Positions 62,721 to 64,000 of a DNA stretch of 64,000 nucleotides are shown here, piece by piece. The position numbers and the translations under genes were made by a program. Below the pieces are notes generated by a model. That model made no database searches, was not told the DNA's origin, and was given only the letters and a program-made list of their open reading frames with translations. The stretch lies in the NCBI RefSeq assembly GCF_963668385.1, contig NZ_OY764327.1, positions 5,490,501 to 5,554,500 on the forward strand, in the 5' to 3' direction. Positions within the stretch are counted from its first letter, which is position 1; each line of letters starts with the position of its first letter. The DNA is from an uncultured Carboxylicivirga sp. (GTDB taxonomy: Bacteria; Bacteroidota; Bacteroidia; Bacteroidales; Marinilabiliaceae).

Positions 62721-64000
62721 ATGAAAAAGATACTACTTATAATTAGTTCCTTATTAATGCAAATGGCAGCCTTTGCACAAAACAGGTTTCCCAAACCCGA
62801 TTTTGAGTCAGGCTATCAATATCCCGATATAAACTACGCTGTGCCCAATGAATCATTATGGCTGTTTGTAGATATCGCCTTTTTAGTATTGCTCATGAGC
62901 TTTGTATCGTGGGCAGTAATTAAAAAACAAACCCGCAAACCCATTATTTGGGTGTCGGTCATTTCAGTTGCCTACTTTGGCTTTTTCCGAAGCGGTTGCG
63001 TATGCAGCATCGGATCCATACAAAATGTAGCCTTGTCGCTGGCTGATTCAAGTTACATATTACCAGTATCAGTCCTGCTCTTTTTCATCCTGCCTATCAT
63101 CTTTGCTTTTTTGTTTGGACGAGTATTTTGTGCCGGGGTATGTCCTTTCGGAGCTTTACAGGAATTGGTAAACATCAAAAACTACAGACTCTCAAAAGCA
63201 TTAACAACGGCATTAAGTGTCATCCCATGGATTTACCTCATCTTTGCCATATTATATGCCGTAACCCGCAGTTCTTTTATCATCTGTAAGTTCGATCCGT
63301 TTATTGGCATATTCCGTTTTGGTGGCGATTTCGGCTTAATCTTATTTGGTGTCTTACTTTTAATCACATCAATTTTTACCGAACGTCCATTCTGCCGTTT
63401 TATTTGCCCTTATGGAGCACTCTTAAGTTTATTTTCACGTGTTTCCATCTTTAAAGTGCAAATCACCAAGCAACAATGTATCAATTGTGAATTATGCCAT
63501 AATGCTTGTCCGGTTGATGCAATCAAACCACCCTACGATAATAAGGTGAAAGAAAATCGTTTATCGGGTGTCAAAAGGATATTGAACTACTTTATCATTC
63601 TTCCGATTCTGATTGTTGCCGGCTCTGTTTTGATGCGCTATTTTAGTTCTGATATAAGTCGTGCGCATTACGATGTTAGATTATACGATATGATTCAGCA
63701 ACAGGAGGAAAATCCTCAAAACATTATGCCTCTTGAAGTAGAAGCTTTTTATGGTGAAGGAAAAACGGTGGATGAGTTACATACCAATGTAGAAAAGATA
63801 AAAGCTGATTTCAAGTTCTACTCGACCATTGCAGGTGGCTTTATCGGGTTGGTAATCGGTATACTGTTAATCAGTTTATCGACCAAACGAACGCGTAAGC
63901 TTTATGAGATTGAACATGCCGACTGTGTGGCTTGCGGAAAATGCTTCGACTACTGTCCGCAAAACAAATTTGATGTAAAAACCGCAAAACTATCAATATA
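62721..64000 (+). CDS. NapH/NosR-like membrane iron-sulfur protein (C-terminus beyond window)
   Basis: The ATG at 62721 opens a frame still open at the window end (426 codons). A signal-like N-terminus precedes about six membrane helices. The family's paired Cys motifs are FCAGVCPFGALQEL and FCRFICPYGALLSL, with an additional RSGCVCSIGS earlier. A cytosolic ferredoxin domain follows (CINCELCHNACPVDAIK), then another helix pair and a last ferredoxin motif CVACGKCFDYCPQNKFD at the edge. Such proteins carry electrons between quinol or cytosolic carriers and periplasmic acceptors. Context suggests it is the membrane hub for the exported ferredoxin and propeller proteins of this operon. Confidence 0.88.
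   Translation, partial: MKKILLIISSLLMQMAAFAQNRFPKPDFESGYQYPDINYAVPNESLWLFVDIAFLVLLMSFVSWAVIKKQTRKPIIWVSVISVAYFGFFRSGCVCSIGSIQNVALSLADSSYILPVSVLLFFILPIIFAFLFGRVFCAGVCPFGALQELVNIKNYRLSKALTTALSVIPWIYLIFAILYAVTRSSFIICKFDPFIGIFRFGGDFGLILFGVLLLITSIFTERPFCRFICPYGALLSLFSRVSIFKVQITKQQCINCELCHNACPVDAIKPPYDNKVKENRLSGVKRILNYFIILPILIVAGSVLMRYFSSDISRAHYDVRLYDMIQQQEENPQNIMPLEVEAFYGEGKTVDELHTNVEKIKADFKFYSTIAGGFIGLVIGILLISLSTKRTRKLYEIEHADCVACGKCFDYCPQNKFDVKTAKLSI

Overview
The window is AT-rich Bacteroidota DNA. The evidence is a SusC-type TonB-dependent receptor, a one-protein hybrid two-component regulator, SusC/GH-style polysaccharide utilisation genes, a BfmA/BtgA-type mobilisation protein and a WYL regulator of the Bacteroidota kind. 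Ferredoxin-rich membrane redox genes and a radical SAM enzyme suggest an anaerobic or facultative member of Bacteroidia. The genus cannot be read from the sequence. No canonical tRNA, rRNA, CRISPR array or transposase was seen.

Region 1 (1-20,072, almost all minus strand) is a polysaccharide utilisation locus whose enzyme set fits decorated xylan: a partial SusC, a GH43 lipoprotein, the hybrid regulator, a GH5-GH43 fusion with a sorting-like tail, a GH97, a GH43-CE6 fusion and a tandem CE1 esterase. An unrelated YhdH-type oxidoreductase with its HxlR regulator interrupts it. Two enzyme genes carry the same 20-bp element upstream, a candidate operator.

Region 2 (20,400-25,333) is an accessory patch: an Xre/MbcA/ParS-type antitoxin with an AbrB-like protein and a zinc-ribbon protein, a metallophosphoesterase with a decayed second copy, a 38-bp perfect palindrome, and two related small basic Cys proteins.

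Region 3 (25,444-32,461) is an RNA-repair and ribosome-rescue locus. On the minus strand a WYL regulator precedes a strongly structured leader, then rtcB (copy 2), prfH and a TPR gene. On the plus strand a slipin-like gene and a second rtcB follow a leader. That leader holds a striking RNA element: all parts of a tRNA elbow in circularly permuted order, with T arm first, a sealed acceptor stem, then D arm, and with 5' and 3' flanks pairing as an extended anticodon stem. This is the layout of a YrlA-type Y RNA, yet no Ro60/TROVE gene is visible.

Region 4 (32,806-41,162) is a defence island: a truncated McrB-like gene, a KAP NTPase, an AbiV-type HEPN protein, a SIR2-like protein, an FRG-domain protein and a HEPN-motif protein in one tight minus-strand array, flanked by a broken HsdR N-terminal fragment.

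Region 5 (41,175-50,104) is a mobilisable element: ParA and partner, relaxase, mobilisation accessory protein, primase-helicase, HTH proteins, iteron-like TATGG-N5-CCATA sites, and at its right end arm-like repeats beside a 3' end fragment of ssrA (tmRNA). This is a likely attachment site. The integrase and the other attachment site are not in the window.

Region 6 (51,345-64,000, plus strand) is a tight operon with no obvious described counterpart: ferredoxin-like protein, radical SAM enzyme, DUF116-polyprenyl diphosphate synthase fusion, two alpha/alpha-toroid proteins (one a class II terpene cyclase with a DXDD motif), two PQQ-type beta-propellers, two paired NHL-like propellers, a Tat-type ferredoxin and a NapH/NosR-like membrane iron-sulfur protein cut by the window edge. 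It looks like isoprenoid synthesis coupled to a membrane electron-transfer complex.
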